From: Skeletonema tropicum
Taxonomy: Eukaryota > Bacillariophyta > Thalassiosirophyceae > Thalassiosirales > Thalassiosiraceae
Reading direction: 5' to 3'
Assembly: GCA_037178625.1 (NCBI GenBank)
Contig: CM074128.1
Coordinates: 3,348,001-3,412,000 of the forward strand
DNA length: 64,000 bases
How positions within the stretch are numbered: the first letter of the stretch is position 1; each line of letters starts with the position of its first letter. The translations under genes and the position numbers were made by a program. Positions 31,643 through 41,693 of this stretch are shown one piece after another. The notes beneath the pieces are model-generated. The model had not been told where the DNA came from. It searched no databases and saw only the letters and a program-made list of their open reading frames with translations.

Positions 31643-34570
31643 TTAGTTCAACCACTTTAAGCCGTCATTACTCAATGAAGCAGCCCAATTGGGAAGCTCT
31701 GTCACAAAATTTGCTTCGCCCTCATCATCCGAATCAATGCAATACTTCACAGAATGCAGATCGATTGCTTGGCCGGCACCTAATAATTGATGTTCTTTAA
31801 ATGACGATTCCACACCAACTCTGCCATCGGAGCAACAGCTGCAAATATTTATTGCAGATTTAGCTTCTTCTGGAGAAACTGACTCTTCACGTAAACATTC
31901 GGGACCCTTTGATGATGTATCTAACATCGCGTCTATCGACATCTTCAAAAGTTGTTTCTTCTTCTCGTCATCCATGCGGCCCCCGTATTCTACATCGTTG
32001 TGGATTGGAAATCCCAATAGTTGTAGATGCAGCCGCAGTTGATGACCTCTACCGCTTATCGGGCAGGCGGCAACGATGGATAGATCACTACTTGGATCAT
32101 ATGATACGAATCGGAAGCGGCTGATTGATGGCTTTCCATCGAGACTAACAAATCGTTTCAGCATATCATCAGGAGAGTTAATCTCAAGTCGAACAGAAAT
32201 TGGAGCACTAATCTCCATCACGTCATCGTTCCAGCCAAGTGAAGCATGTGGAGCGTTAGTATTGTGCATTTCTGCTTGTCTCGTTGGAAACTTTCCCTTG
32301 ACTCTTGCAAGGTACAGCTTCTTTACCTCTTTGTCTTTGAGATAGCGTTGCACCAAGCTTGCAGCTGATGAATTATTCGTGCATAGTAACACTCCACTCG
32401 TACATCGATCAAGTCTGTGGCAAGGTAAGAGACTTTTGGGTGGGAGTCCTTCTTGCGCTTCTACCATTGATAGAAGCGAATTTGCGTAGAATGGCCCTGC
32501 AGGATGTATAGGAATCGTCGCGGGCTTGTCGATGACGTATATGAATGAGTTCACTGATGTATCTTCTTCAAACAGTTGAGACACACGATGCTTCGTCACC
32601 AAAATTTTTGCTGGGACAGCAACGGGAGGCTCATGCCAATGTACGATCCGCGATATTCTGTCATTATTTTGAAGAATTGTATCCAAGCTTTGTTGCGTGC
32701 CATTGATATGAACCAACCCTGCAGCCAACAACTGATCGATTCGCTCATGTTTCAGACCAAACTCTGCCGTAAGGACTTGTCTTAGGGTCTTCCCGCACCA
32801 TCGGCCTTTCACGGAGCTGCTCAGTCTGCGGATAACAGGAGGTGGGCATTTCAAACCCGATGAATGCCTATATTGCATGGGGGTTTGACAGAGTTGGAGA
32901 GCTTGTATTTCCGAAATATCTTTCTCACGCTTCAGTACTTTACTCGGGCGCTGGTTTGAGGGAGTGCGCTTCCTTTTCTTGCTGTTGGGTAGGTCTACAC
33001 AGTCATCATTTGCAATGCTTCCGGTCTTTGCTTTGTTCAATACGCACTGGTTGCCTCCATGAAAGCCCCAGCACTTTTGATCACAAGAAGATGACCCGCA
33101 GTGACGGCATGCTGTGGCTGCCAAGCTGGAATTATTATTGCTTGGACCATTCTCTTCAAGATTTTTCATGAACGCTTCCACCTTGTTGATTTGCTTCCTT
33201 AGACTTTTTCGACGCTGCTTCCCTTTCTTCTTTAAGGCCAACAAGGGGTCCAAGTGAGCATTTAATTCTTGCAGTTGCTTGCTCAAGTCGTCTACAGAAA
33301 ATCCACTGAGATTTGTAAAGTAACACGATGCTAAATGAAAATGCTCCTCGCAATGAAATTCAGGTCCAGAACATGGCTGCTTCTCCTCCAAATCCGTTTT
33401 ACATTTGGAGCACACGAGCACTGGCTCACGACACACAGTGCAAACATTCTCGGGGCTGAAGGTATCATGAGGATCTTTGCAATAAATGCATTTCCCGATT
33501 ATTGCAGTGGCGTTTTCGCCACTGTTGGCAGATTCTTTACCGCACTCGTTTGCATTCAACGCACCTCGCCTATCAAACACAAAGTTTTTACCCACAAACT
33601 GAGATTCCTCGGATCCAAACTCTTCCAGGTATTTATGAATGCCTCCTTTGAGATGATAAATACCTTTGTTTTGAGGTACCATTTGACGTACAAATGCAGA
33701 TGCCTTTTCGCATCGGATGCCTCCTGTGCAGTAGAGTAGAATGCGCTTGTTATTCAAAAGCGATGATGATGGTGGTGCTGCAGAAGCTGTGCTTGAGTTT
33801 GCATTAGCATTGTTTGCTGATGGTACTTCAACATTACTGCCCGCATTATCCTTGACCCATTTTGGAAACTGAGCAAAAGTCTTGGTCTTTGGATCAATTG
33901 CTATACCTGGAGCAAAGGAACCAATTTGACATTCCTTATGATTACGAACATCAATCAACACTGTGTCTACGTCTTCGTCATCATTATTATCACCAGATGC
34001 ATTACTTTTCGTCTGTTTTTTCTCCACCAAAGATTTGATCTCCTCGTGCCACTCCCGAGGTGTCAAATAGCCTACGGATGTTTCAGTAGTAGATATGTTG
34101 GATAGGACTCCGCCAGTGGATATGATTTCTTTGACAATTTTGATGTTGAGATCTGGAAACCATTGATTGTCGCCGTCTTTGTTGTTGTCGTCGCCACTTT
34201 CTTTTGAAGCAGCATCGGGAGAGTGGGAACTCCATTTAAAGTCATTAGGGCTATCAAGTAATAGCTCTGGGACCTTCAACCCGTCAAAGAATTGCTTGGA
34301 TGTCTGACGAAACTTGCTAACAGCATCTCTTCTCTGTGGATTCTCTGAGCAGTTTTCTTTACCAAGCATGCAATTAACATAAGCATCTAGGTCATCTTTA
34401 GAGCCAGCCAAGGTCCCATTGATACCCTCCCCGTTGTTAGAAAGGCCAATCAGAATCCTCCCCTTGAGGTTGAGTGCTTTGCACAGGTTTTCTGTGGCTG
34501 ACCGATACGTCTCCAGCAGAGTTTTATCATCTGTTAGAGGATGATATTTGTAGAAGAGAATACAGTGCAT
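31643..34570 (-). CDS. TrhO-like rhodanese tRNA hydroxylase fused to RluA-family pseudouridine synthase
   Basis: One uninterrupted ORF of 975 aa. Residues 1-90 form the acylphosphatase-like start of the TrhO/YceA (UPF0176) family (GRILIGLSNNGEGINGTLAG). The rhodanese domain follows, with catalytic Cys in LYCTGGIRCEKA and the family tail KNFVFDRRGALNAN. A Cys/His-rich zinc-like stretch follows (CIYCKDPHDTFSPENVCTVC...CSKCKTDL). The second half has an S4-like segment (RIDQLLAAGLVHINGT) and a RluA-type pseudouridine synthase with catalytic Asp in LPCHRLDRCTSGVLLC, and YLARVKG and ISGRGHQLRLHLQLLG motifs. TrhO makes 5-hydroxyuridine at tRNA position 34 in bacteria; RluA enzymes make pseudouridine. 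The fusion implies a two-step or two-site RNA modifier, which is inference. It diverges from ATG9. Confidence 0.92.
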   Translation of the reverse strand: MHCILFYKYHPLTDDKTLLETYRSATENLCKALNLKGRILIGLSNNGEGINGTLAGSKDDLDAYVNCMLGKENCSENPQRRDAVSKFRQTSKQFFDGLKVPELLLDSPNDFKWSSHSPDAASKESGDDNNKDGDNQWFPDLNIKIVKEIISTGGVLSNISTTETSVGYLTPREWHEEIKSLVEKKQTKSNASGDNNDDEDVDTVLIDVRNHKECQIGSFAPGIAIDPKTKTFAQFPKWVKDNAGSNVEVPSANNANANSSTASAAPPSSSLLNNKRILLYCTGGIRCEKASAFVRQMVPQNKGIYHLKGGIHKYLEEFGSEESQFVGKNFVFDRRGALNANECGKESANSGENATAIIGKCIYCKDPHDTFSPENVCTVCREPVLVCSKCKTDLEEKQPCSGPEFHCEEHFHLASCYFTNLSGFSVDDLSKQLQELNAHLDPLLALKKKGKQRRKSLRKQINKVEAFMKNLEENGPSNNNSSLAATACRHCGSSSCDQKCWGFHGGNQCVLNKAKTGSIANDDCVDLPNSKKRKRTPSNQRPSKVLKREKDISEIQALQLCQTPMQYRHSSGLKCPPPVIRRLSSSVKGRWCGKTLRQVLTAEFGLKHERIDQLLAAGLVHINGTQQSLDTILQNNDRISRIVHWHEPPVAVPAKILVTKHRVSQLFEEDTSVNSFIYVIDKPATIPIHPAGPFYANSLLSMVEAQEGLPPKSLLPCHRLDRCTSGVLLCTNNSSAASLVQRYLKDKEVKKLYLARVKGKFPTRQAEMHNTNAPHASLGWNDDVMEISAPISVRLEINSPDDMLKRFVSLDGKPSISRFRFVSYDPSSDLSIVAACPISGRGHQLRLHLQLLGFPIHNDVEYGGRMDDEKKKQLLKMSIDAMLDTSSKGPECLREESVSPEEAKSAINICSCCSDGRVGVESSFKEHQLLGAGQAIDLHSVKYCIDSDDEGEANFVTELPNWAASLSNDGLKWLN

Positions 34571-34918
34571 TGTGCTTAAGGGTGGTCGCTGTACAATAAC
34601 TACTTAGCTGCGATCCAAGCTTAGTATCGTAAGATTGAAGGACGTCCTTCAAAGGAATCGAATGGCCATCTGTTGATGGTTGGTGTTGGGTTGGTGGTTA
34701 CGTTTGGGAGGAGAGGGAAGCGAAAGCGAGAAAGTGAGAAGGAAATGAAGACTCCCATCCGGACGCCATCGCCGCCCGCGACCAAAAATTTATACTCAAA
34801 AATTCTTCGGCAATCGCACTCGAACGAAGCAACTAACAAGCATGCAAATGATTACTTACGGTATCAACAACAACCGTCGCTACATAACCTCCTGATCTGA
34901 TGGCAACGCAACACTGAA
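34571..34918. promoter_or_regulatory. Divergent spacer TrhO-PUS / ATG9
   Basis: 348 bp between outward starts. No distinctive motif was found. Presumably a shared promoter. Confidence 0.4.
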
Positions 34919-37743
34919 ATGAGAGGCATACGAGGACAGAGACGCAGCCGAAATAACTGGCAATGGGGCAACATGTATTCCGTCGCCGAGGAAGAAGAGG
35001 AGGAAGACGCTGCCCTACGAGACTTTGGATTACAATTGGATGCTCATCAGCAGGAGCAGCAGCAGCAGCAGCAGCAGCTCAATCATGATGGAGGATACCA
35101 TGCGCCACTGTTGGAGAATGACCATCATCACAATCCACTTTCTTTGTCGCAGCAGTTTCAGCTTCACGGATCGGAATATAGCAGCAGCAACGATAACAAC
35201 AACCACGGTGATGTGAACGGCGATAGTACCACCGAAAACGATGGCGATGGCTTTGGCGCATTCGTATTACTAAAACGTCTCAAACTTCTCCCCAAAAACG
35301 ACGGATATGCCTACGTGTCAGACCTTAGATGCGTTCTTCTCATCGCTAGTACAATTATTACTACATGCGAGGACTGGGATCAATCATTGGCAAGCACATT
35401 GTGGAGCTGGTGTCGTTATTCTTCACTCTTTGGCTGAGTTTAATATTATTCGCGTATGTGGATTGGGCAGCGTTGAGTCGCTGTAACGATGAGCAGACTT
35501 GTCACGAATCATTTGTAGAATCCTACTTGATACACAGACCATTCACATCGGGTGGTATCTTTCTGAAAAAAGCGTGGATACTGATTTACACGCTGCTATT
35601 CTCAACGTATGGTGTCGTCTGCGTGCTACAATTTGGTCATGGAATCATTGCATCTCTCGAATCAAAAATATTCCTTAGAGGAGGTGTTGGGGGTGAGTGA
35701 TCGAGATTTAGAAGTGGGGAGATATGAATGGGGTGAGATTGTAGAACGAATGTCGGAGGCACAACGAGTAGGAAGATGCCGTGTTGCTATCCTTCCTGGG
35801 AGAAGCACTAGTGGAATAGGCTCATCGTCAATGGTGTCTTCATCTACCAATCGAGATGGAGACAACGAGGAACCCACGGGTCACTTGGTAGTGGCACAGC
35901 GCATAATGAGACGAGAAAATTTCATGATTGCCTTCATCAACAAGGGACTGCTTGATCTGAAACTTCCTACGCTGCCACCACAATTTGGGCGCATTGCTAC
36001 ATGGATAAACAAACCAAAAGAAGAGAAGAGAGTATTCTTCTCCAAGAGCATAGAGTGGAGTATCTACTTTTGTGTCCTCAACTACATGTTCAACCACTCA
36101 AGGAAAATACGTCCGGCCTTTTTCAGAGACGCGTCATCGTTGAGGCGCAGATTTTTTCTGTGTGGTGTGGCGCATGCAATCTTCATGCCGTTCCTTCTCT
36201 TTTTTGTGTCTCTCCACTTCTTCATGTCAAACATTTACGATTGGCGATCAACGAAAGAATATCTTGGGCCAAGAGAATGGTCCTGCTGTTGCAAAGTGGA
36301 AGTTTAGAGAGTTGAATGAGTTGAATCATTTTTTTGAGCGGAGAATGGAACCATTCTTACAAATCAGCATCGACATACTTGGAAATGTTTTCGAAACCTA
36401 GTCCCTTAGCAGTTGCTTCTGGGCGCATCCTGGTATTTGTGTCTGGGTCACTTGGTACGCTGTTGCTTTTATTTGCGGCAATCAATGATGCAATCCTCCT
36501 CCATGTAAGAATTGGAAATTGGAACTTACTGTGGTATGCAGGTGTATTGGGAGCTGCGTTCTCAATTGGAAAATCGTTACTGCCAAAGTCCGATAATCCG
36601 TATTATTGCCGTAGCCGACGCAATATGATAAATGATATGAGTGTAGAACTCGAAAAGGTTGCAAGTCATACTCACTATCTGCCTGACTCTTGGCGTGGAA
36701 AGGGATGGGATGATAAAACGAAGAAGGAATTCTCAGCCATGTTCCAATACACGGCACACCACTTTGCGATGGAAATTGCGTCTATCATTGTAGCCCCGAT
36801 TATTCTGTGTGTGTCGTTGCCTCGCTGTGCGGATGAAATTTGCAAATTTGTAAGAGAATCAAAAGTTGAAGTTAAGGGAGTAGGAGATGTGGTTGGTTTC
36901 TCAACCTTTGATTTCGACTCTTTTGAAGATGAAAATTGGTCTGATAAAGATGACCAAAGCGATGGAATAGCTGTCAATACACGACCAAAAACACGACACG
37001 GAAAGATGGAAAAGAGTTTCTTCAATTTCAAGACAGTTTACCCCAATTGGAAGATGCCTGCCTCGGGCAGAAATTTGGTATCTCGTCTGGATTCCTTTCG
37101 AGAGAGGCAAGATATTGCTCTCGCTCGTGAACGAAGACTTCACATTGAAGCAGCCGCAGCTCAGTTGGACACACTGCGACGGATTGAAGTGGAAAAGGAG
37201 AATAAGGCAGCGACAATTGGACTTACTGGTTTCGTCGATGACGGACACATCAGGACTGTATCCTCTGGTCCAGATAGTGGTGGAGGGAGCGCTAGGATGG
37301 ATGTCCTCACAACAAACAAACGAGTCGATGGGATCTTTTCCTCATGATGACCACGATGATCTTCAGCAAAATATCCCGTTTGAAGAATCGGCTCACTCGT
37401 TTGTACCACCGCATCATGCCTTTGCACACTCGAGTGTCATGAATAAGAGCGAAACGTGTCAAATCTTCGTCGATGAGAGGGACATCCCCTGGTGGGAAGC
37501 AATTACTCAGCACTTGGAAGTGTGATGCACTATGGTGACACAGGTCTGTCTACGCATCTTAGAGGAGTGTTGAACGCCTCATCTCTCATAGATCCATATG
37601 CATCTCAACTATCGCAATCATTTACAGGATCCTTAGTCCCCATAGAAAGCACTAATGAACAGTATTTGTGGCTTGATCGTTATCATGAAGAGACGGCTAA
37701 TTCTATTATGAATAGAGATGCAGGACGGCAACGGTGGAGGTGA
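34919..37743 (+). CDS. ATG9: Autophagy protein ATG9 (frame interrupted several times)
   Basis: Multi-pass lipid scramblase of autophagosome formation. The homologous segments lie in order but in different frames. They are an acidic/poly-Gln N-terminus (34919 on), YNYYYMRGLGSIIGK with membrane helix 1, EVLGVSDRDLEVGRYEW...VAQRIMRRENFMIAFINKG, KWKFRELNELNHFFERR, then LAVASGRILVFVSG through LPDSWRGKGW and MFQYTAHHFAMEIASIIVAP. Frame changes sit at 35315-35349 (a 35-nt GT...AG gap, perhaps a tiny intron), 35673-35674, 36289-36290 and 36361-36363; each of the last three fits one extra base in a run. After about 37300 two further frames (to 37525 and 37743) probably hold the C-terminus, but their joins cannot be fixed. 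Conserved residues flank every break, arguing for sequence indels over old decay. Confidence 0.85.
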
Positions 37744-37783
37744 AATGACATAGCTCAATGTATTAAGTAATAGCATTTCATTT

Positions 37784-39322
37784 CTAATCATCTTTTCTAT
37801 CTCGTTCTGCCACCAATTGTTCCGCTTCTTGTTTGCTCGGAATCAGTGAACTCAAACTTAACGCCGAACCCCACCATCCGAATGATATTGCCAGCGCTAG
37901 ACCTGATAATCCTCCGCCGCTACCTCCTCTGATGAAATTCAAACCTGATAATATCAACGCCATCCCTGACTTTCCAAAACGATTTCCAAACACAGCTATT
38001 ATTTCCTTTCCAACATACCTACTTTCAAAGTCGAGAGGTACGTAGACTAGCTCTGCCAAGATGTTGCGCAGAGAATAGTCCATAGTTTTTGCAGTCAAGA
38101 GACTTATAGCAACGAGATATAATGCCGACGACGAGGATGAAACAAGTCCACCTGGGAAAAGAGATGGTATCATTCGAGCAATGCCACAAAAAAGTGGTAA
38201 CAGCGGCATTAATCTCCACAAATGTTTTGGTTCCATCCTCTGAGTCAACACTGGCATCAAGAAGAATTGAAAGATTGTAGATAAGCCATTGCTGGTTGCA
38301 TACAAGTTACCTGTCCACGATGCCCTCTGATTGTCGTCAGGTACGTTCTCCAGCTCCATGACAAAACAAGTACTAAGAATTGTTGATAAGCTTTGGAAAC
38401 AGAGTGTTTCCAAGAAGAGTGCTCCCAGTGTTGGTACTCGACGGAAGAGGGAGATGCCTTCTCTAATTTGATGTAGAAGAGTTTTGTTTGGCTTTTCTTC
38501 CACACTAGCATCTGTTGATTGTGAAGTTGATTGAGATTGCTTGTCATCTTGTAATTTTGACTTTGTCTTGTTCTTCTTTTGCTTTTGTATTTCTCTCGAA
38601 GGATCAAACCCATACTTTTCTGCAGTAGAATACGCCCAGTCTGCCAACAAAAGAGTTACTGTAAGTGATGCAGCAGCTAATCCTAACAGTCCTCCCAATC
38701 CTATCCATTCCACAAGTCTTGACACGCTCGTTCCAGCAATCATACTCGAAATGGAACTGAGTCCAGCCACATAACTATAATATTTCCCTGCCTCTGTAGG
38801 GGTAAATATGCTCCCCAGAAATGACCATTGTTGTGCATATAATAGTTGAGCATAGCTGTTTTGAAATACAAATGATGCCCATACAATAATCTGTGATATC
38901 GGCAATGAGAGTATCTTAATATTAGCCCATAGCTCATTGTGTTGCATAGTAGTCATAGAAATTCCTGATATTGTCAGTGCAGATATACAAAGTAATGTTG
39001 TGCTCCTGAGAGCTCTTCTAGGTCCCTTTCTATCGAGCTGCCGTGTGTAGGCAAGCAGTAGAAACATAGACAATGGACTAGCACATGCCATTGCTAGTGG
39101 ATAGTAAGATCCAGAACTTGACCCAAACCCAAGTGATGCAGAGGTGAATAACGCCATATTGGATCCCCTTGCAAGCTCATAGCCAGCGAAATGTAATGCC
39201 ATGGCAGATGCCATTGCCACGCCAGATTTTGCTTTTGGAGATTCTAGTATCGGTGAGTTCATTATTGATCTGGCTGCAGCGTTTAGTGCAGTGGAGCTCG
39301 GGCCTTTTGTGGGCGTTAGCAT
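37784..39322 (-). CDS. NTT/TLC-like (MFS-type) nucleotide transporter homologue
   Basis: 512 aa with about 11-12 hydrophobic segments. The C-terminal half carries the TLC/NTT-like signature: KTMDYSLRNILAELVYVPLD, then GKEIIAVFGNRFGKSGMAL, comparable to the K-YSLFDP-KE-YIPL and GKA-ID-GNRLGKSG pattern of ATP/ADP translocases. A charged Lys/Gln/Ser loop (about residues 240-285) splits the two halves. No plastid presequence is evident; the N-terminus is short and polar. Plastid NTTs import ATP, but other members of the group carry other substrates, so cargo and membrane are unknown. The ORF is intact, although its neighbours on both sides show frame breaks. It lies 40 bp from the ATG9 stop, tail-to-tail. 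Confidence 0.72.
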   Translation of the reverse strand: MLTPTKGPSSTALNAAARSIMNSPILESPKAKSGVAMASAMALHFAGYELARGSNMALFTSASLGFGSSSGSYYPLAMACASPLSMFLLLAYTRQLDRKGPRRALRSTTLLCISALTISGISMTTMQHNELWANIKILSLPISQIIVWASFVFQNSYAQLLYAQQWSFLGSIFTPTEAGKYYSYVAGLSSISSMIAGTSVSRLVEWIGLGGLLGLAAASLTVTLLLADWAYSTAEKYGFDPSREIQKQKKNKTKSKLQDDKQSQSTSQSTDASVEEKPNKTLLHQIREGISLFRRVPTLGALFLETLCFQSLSTILSTCFVMELENVPDDNQRASWTGNLYATSNGLSTIFQFFLMPVLTQRMEPKHLWRLMPLLPLFCGIARMIPSLFPGGLVSSSSSALYLVAISLLTAKTMDYSLRNILAELVYVPLDFESRYVGKEIIAVFGNRFGKSGMALILSGLNFIRGGSGGGLSGLALAISFGWWGSALSLSSLIPSKQEAEQLVAERDRKDD

Positions 39323-39674
39323 GGTTGATAATGATTGAGCCTCGGCTTCTTAGTTTCTACTTAGTCCTCAATGGTACGGTGCCGTTGACAGTAGGAGAGC
39401 TGGCATCATCTTGAAGGTGTCGGATGTCGGATTTGTGGAGGAGAGAGGAGGAAGAAATGTGTACCGCATGCAAGTGTCACACCTTCACCTATGACGTCAG
39501 CGAATGAAACAGAACCATCACATCGAAAATCTCGAAATCGAAATCACCAATCTTCCAATCAACTGCCACGCTAGCAGTAGCAAGCTGTCACAAAGCACTA
39601 AGCTACCTGAATGAAAGCAGGCGCCCAACACTACTTCACAATCGCTAGGCTCTCTGATTCTGTTTCTATTGACA
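39323..39674. promoter_or_regulatory. Divergent spacer NTT-like / CobW-like
   Basis: 352 bp between outward starts. It contains a CRE palindrome (next entry) and otherwise nothing recognisable. Confidence 0.4.
39492..39499. promoter_or_regulatory. Full CRE palindrome TGACGTCA
   Basis: An exact TGACGTCA, 170 bp upstream of the NTT-like start and 176 bp upstream of the CobW start. It is the second such site in the window, and both lie in divergent promoters. Its role is inferred from the motif only. Confidence 0.4.
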
Positions 39675-41625
39675 ATGGTGGCAGCTGGTCGTAGTGGACT
39701 GTTTCTTCTCCTTGGATTGCGTGCTACTGCATTTGCATTTACCCCAACAATGTTGTCGATGCGAAAAATTGGCTGCGGCAGCTCACGGAAAAGCCATGAT
39801 CAGCCGCGCAGCTGTCGTAGCCGGCTCTTGTATTTCGCTTCCACAATCATCGTTGGCATTCAGTGCAACTACTAGCGATGTTGCCTCACGAATGGGCAGT
39901 GTGCGACTATTTGCGGTGACAGCAAGCGAAGAAACCAAAGCAAAGGTGCCCATAACTATTTTAGCTGGCTTCCTCGGCGCTGGAAAGACGACTGCATTGA
40001 AACGCCTCTTGGAGAATACAGATGGGATCAAAGTTGGTACGGTCGTTAACGATATGGCTGCGGTTAATATAGACGCCAAGCTTATCTCCAACCCAATGAA
40101 CTCAAAGGACTCTGATACTAACAATTTAGTTGCCAAAGGAAATGCTGGTGGAACAGTCGAATTGCAGAACGGATGTGCTTGTTGCACTCTATCAGATGAG
40201 TTATTGACATCAGTTTCTGATCTTATGGAAGGAAGAGAATGGATGCTATCGTTGTGGAATTAAGTGGTGTGGCAGATCCTGATGCTGTGAAGCAAAATTG
40301 GGAGGCTGCAGTCGCTGCTAAACATCCTGCAACGAATATTGCAGATCTTCAACGTGTGGTCACTGTTGTTGACTCTCATACGTTTGGATCGGATTGGCAT
40401 AGCTGGGATACTGCCGGGACTAGAAAATGGGCAGAGAAAGGCGATAAGTGTGCGGAGGCCCGTCAGGTTCCGGAATTACTTGCAGAACAGGTGGAGGCTG
40501 CTAATATCATTATTCTGAACAAGGTAGATCTTTCGGAAGGGGGACAATTAGAGACTGCCAGGTTGGTTGCGCGAGCTATCAATGAAAAAGCAGAATTGAT
40601 TGAAACAAAGTTTGGAGAGATGACTCCAGATAAAATTCTTCCGTTGAAGGGTTTGGTAGATACTGCAGAAACCACTCATGACCATGAGCATCAGCACCAA
40701 AGTTCGGATTGCGCTGACCCGGAATGCACTGACGAATCTCATGGACATTCACACTCAAGTCATGGGCACGAGCACAGCACTCATTCTACTGAGGAATCGG
40801 CTTGTACAGATCCTAGCTGCTCTGATGAAACTCACAGCCACGAACATTCACACAATCATTCTTCAGATTGCAGTGATGCGGATTGCAACGATCCATCATC
40901 ACAGCCACTCTCATGAACACACTTCTAGCTGCTCTGATCCAGATTGCAGTGATTCCAGTCACAGTCACTCTCATGAACACACTTCTAGCTGTTCTGATCC
41001 AGATTGCAATGATTCCAGTCACAGTCACTCTCATGACCATCAGACTTCATCAACAGCTGTTGACAGTCTAGGGATCAGCAATTTTGTTTACAAATCTTCC
41101 CGAGCATTTGATGCCCGGAAGCTGCAAAGAGTTTTGAATCGTTGGCCCATTCCAGTGATGGAAGAATTGAATTTAGTGGAACTAAGTAGAGAGCTTGAAA
41201 AGGATGACACAGATGCTGATTCGCCATTCGTAGGTGTCCTTAGATCGAAGGGCTTTGCGTGGATATCTCCTACTAGTATGTTTGATCTTGACAATCACGA
41301 CACCGTCCTCTACTGGTCGCATGCAGGGAAGCATTTCGGTCTCAAACAAGCGGGAAGCTGGTGGGCATCCATGGGGAAAGAGAATATGAAGAAAATATTT
41401 GAGGATTCCAATAATATGGCTGAATACGATCGTATTATACGGGAAGATTTTGTCTCGGGTGAATGGGGCGACAGACGACAAGAGATTGTTTTCATTGGTG
41501 CTAACCTTGATGAAGAAGGAATTCGGGCAGCTTTGGATGATTGTTTGTGCACTGATGAGCAGATGAAGGACTACAAACAGCTGATCCTTGACGCCATTGC
41601 AGAGTATATGGAAAGCTCTCAGTGA
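39675..41625 (+). CDS. COG0523/CobW GTPase metallochaperone with His/Cys-rich insert (three frame breaks)
   Basis: A G3E-family GTPase that delivers metals such as Zn or Co. From ATG 39675 the start is a signal peptide ending GLRATAFAF, like the diatom plastid motif ASAFAP, so plastid import is likely. The GTPase part has Walker A GFLGAGKTT, the metal-binding NGCACC, VVELSGVADP and NKVDL. A long insert alternates HSHSHEH-like and SDPDCSD-like modules. The C-terminal CobW domain (RKLQRVLNRWPI, VLRSKGFAWI) ends at 41625. Frame breaks lie at 39764-39768 (A run, one base too many), 40241-40242 (GG, one too few, within EWDAIVVELSG) and 40893-40894 (CC, one too many, in the His-rich repeats). The protein is about 650 aa if read through. 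Indels in the sequence are the simplest explanation. Confidence 0.87.
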
Positions 41626-41693
41626 GTCGTAATTATATTAGAAATAGGTTACTCATCATCTTCAGTTATATAGGAGTATGGTGCTTCGTGTTT

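Noticed and set aside
35600..35690. Intron from GTATGG (about 35609) to CTTAG (about 35678) in ATG9
   Set aside because: It would remove a hydrophobic stretch and the ESKIF segment that align with conserved ATG9 sequence on both sides; a one-base indel explains the frame change better.
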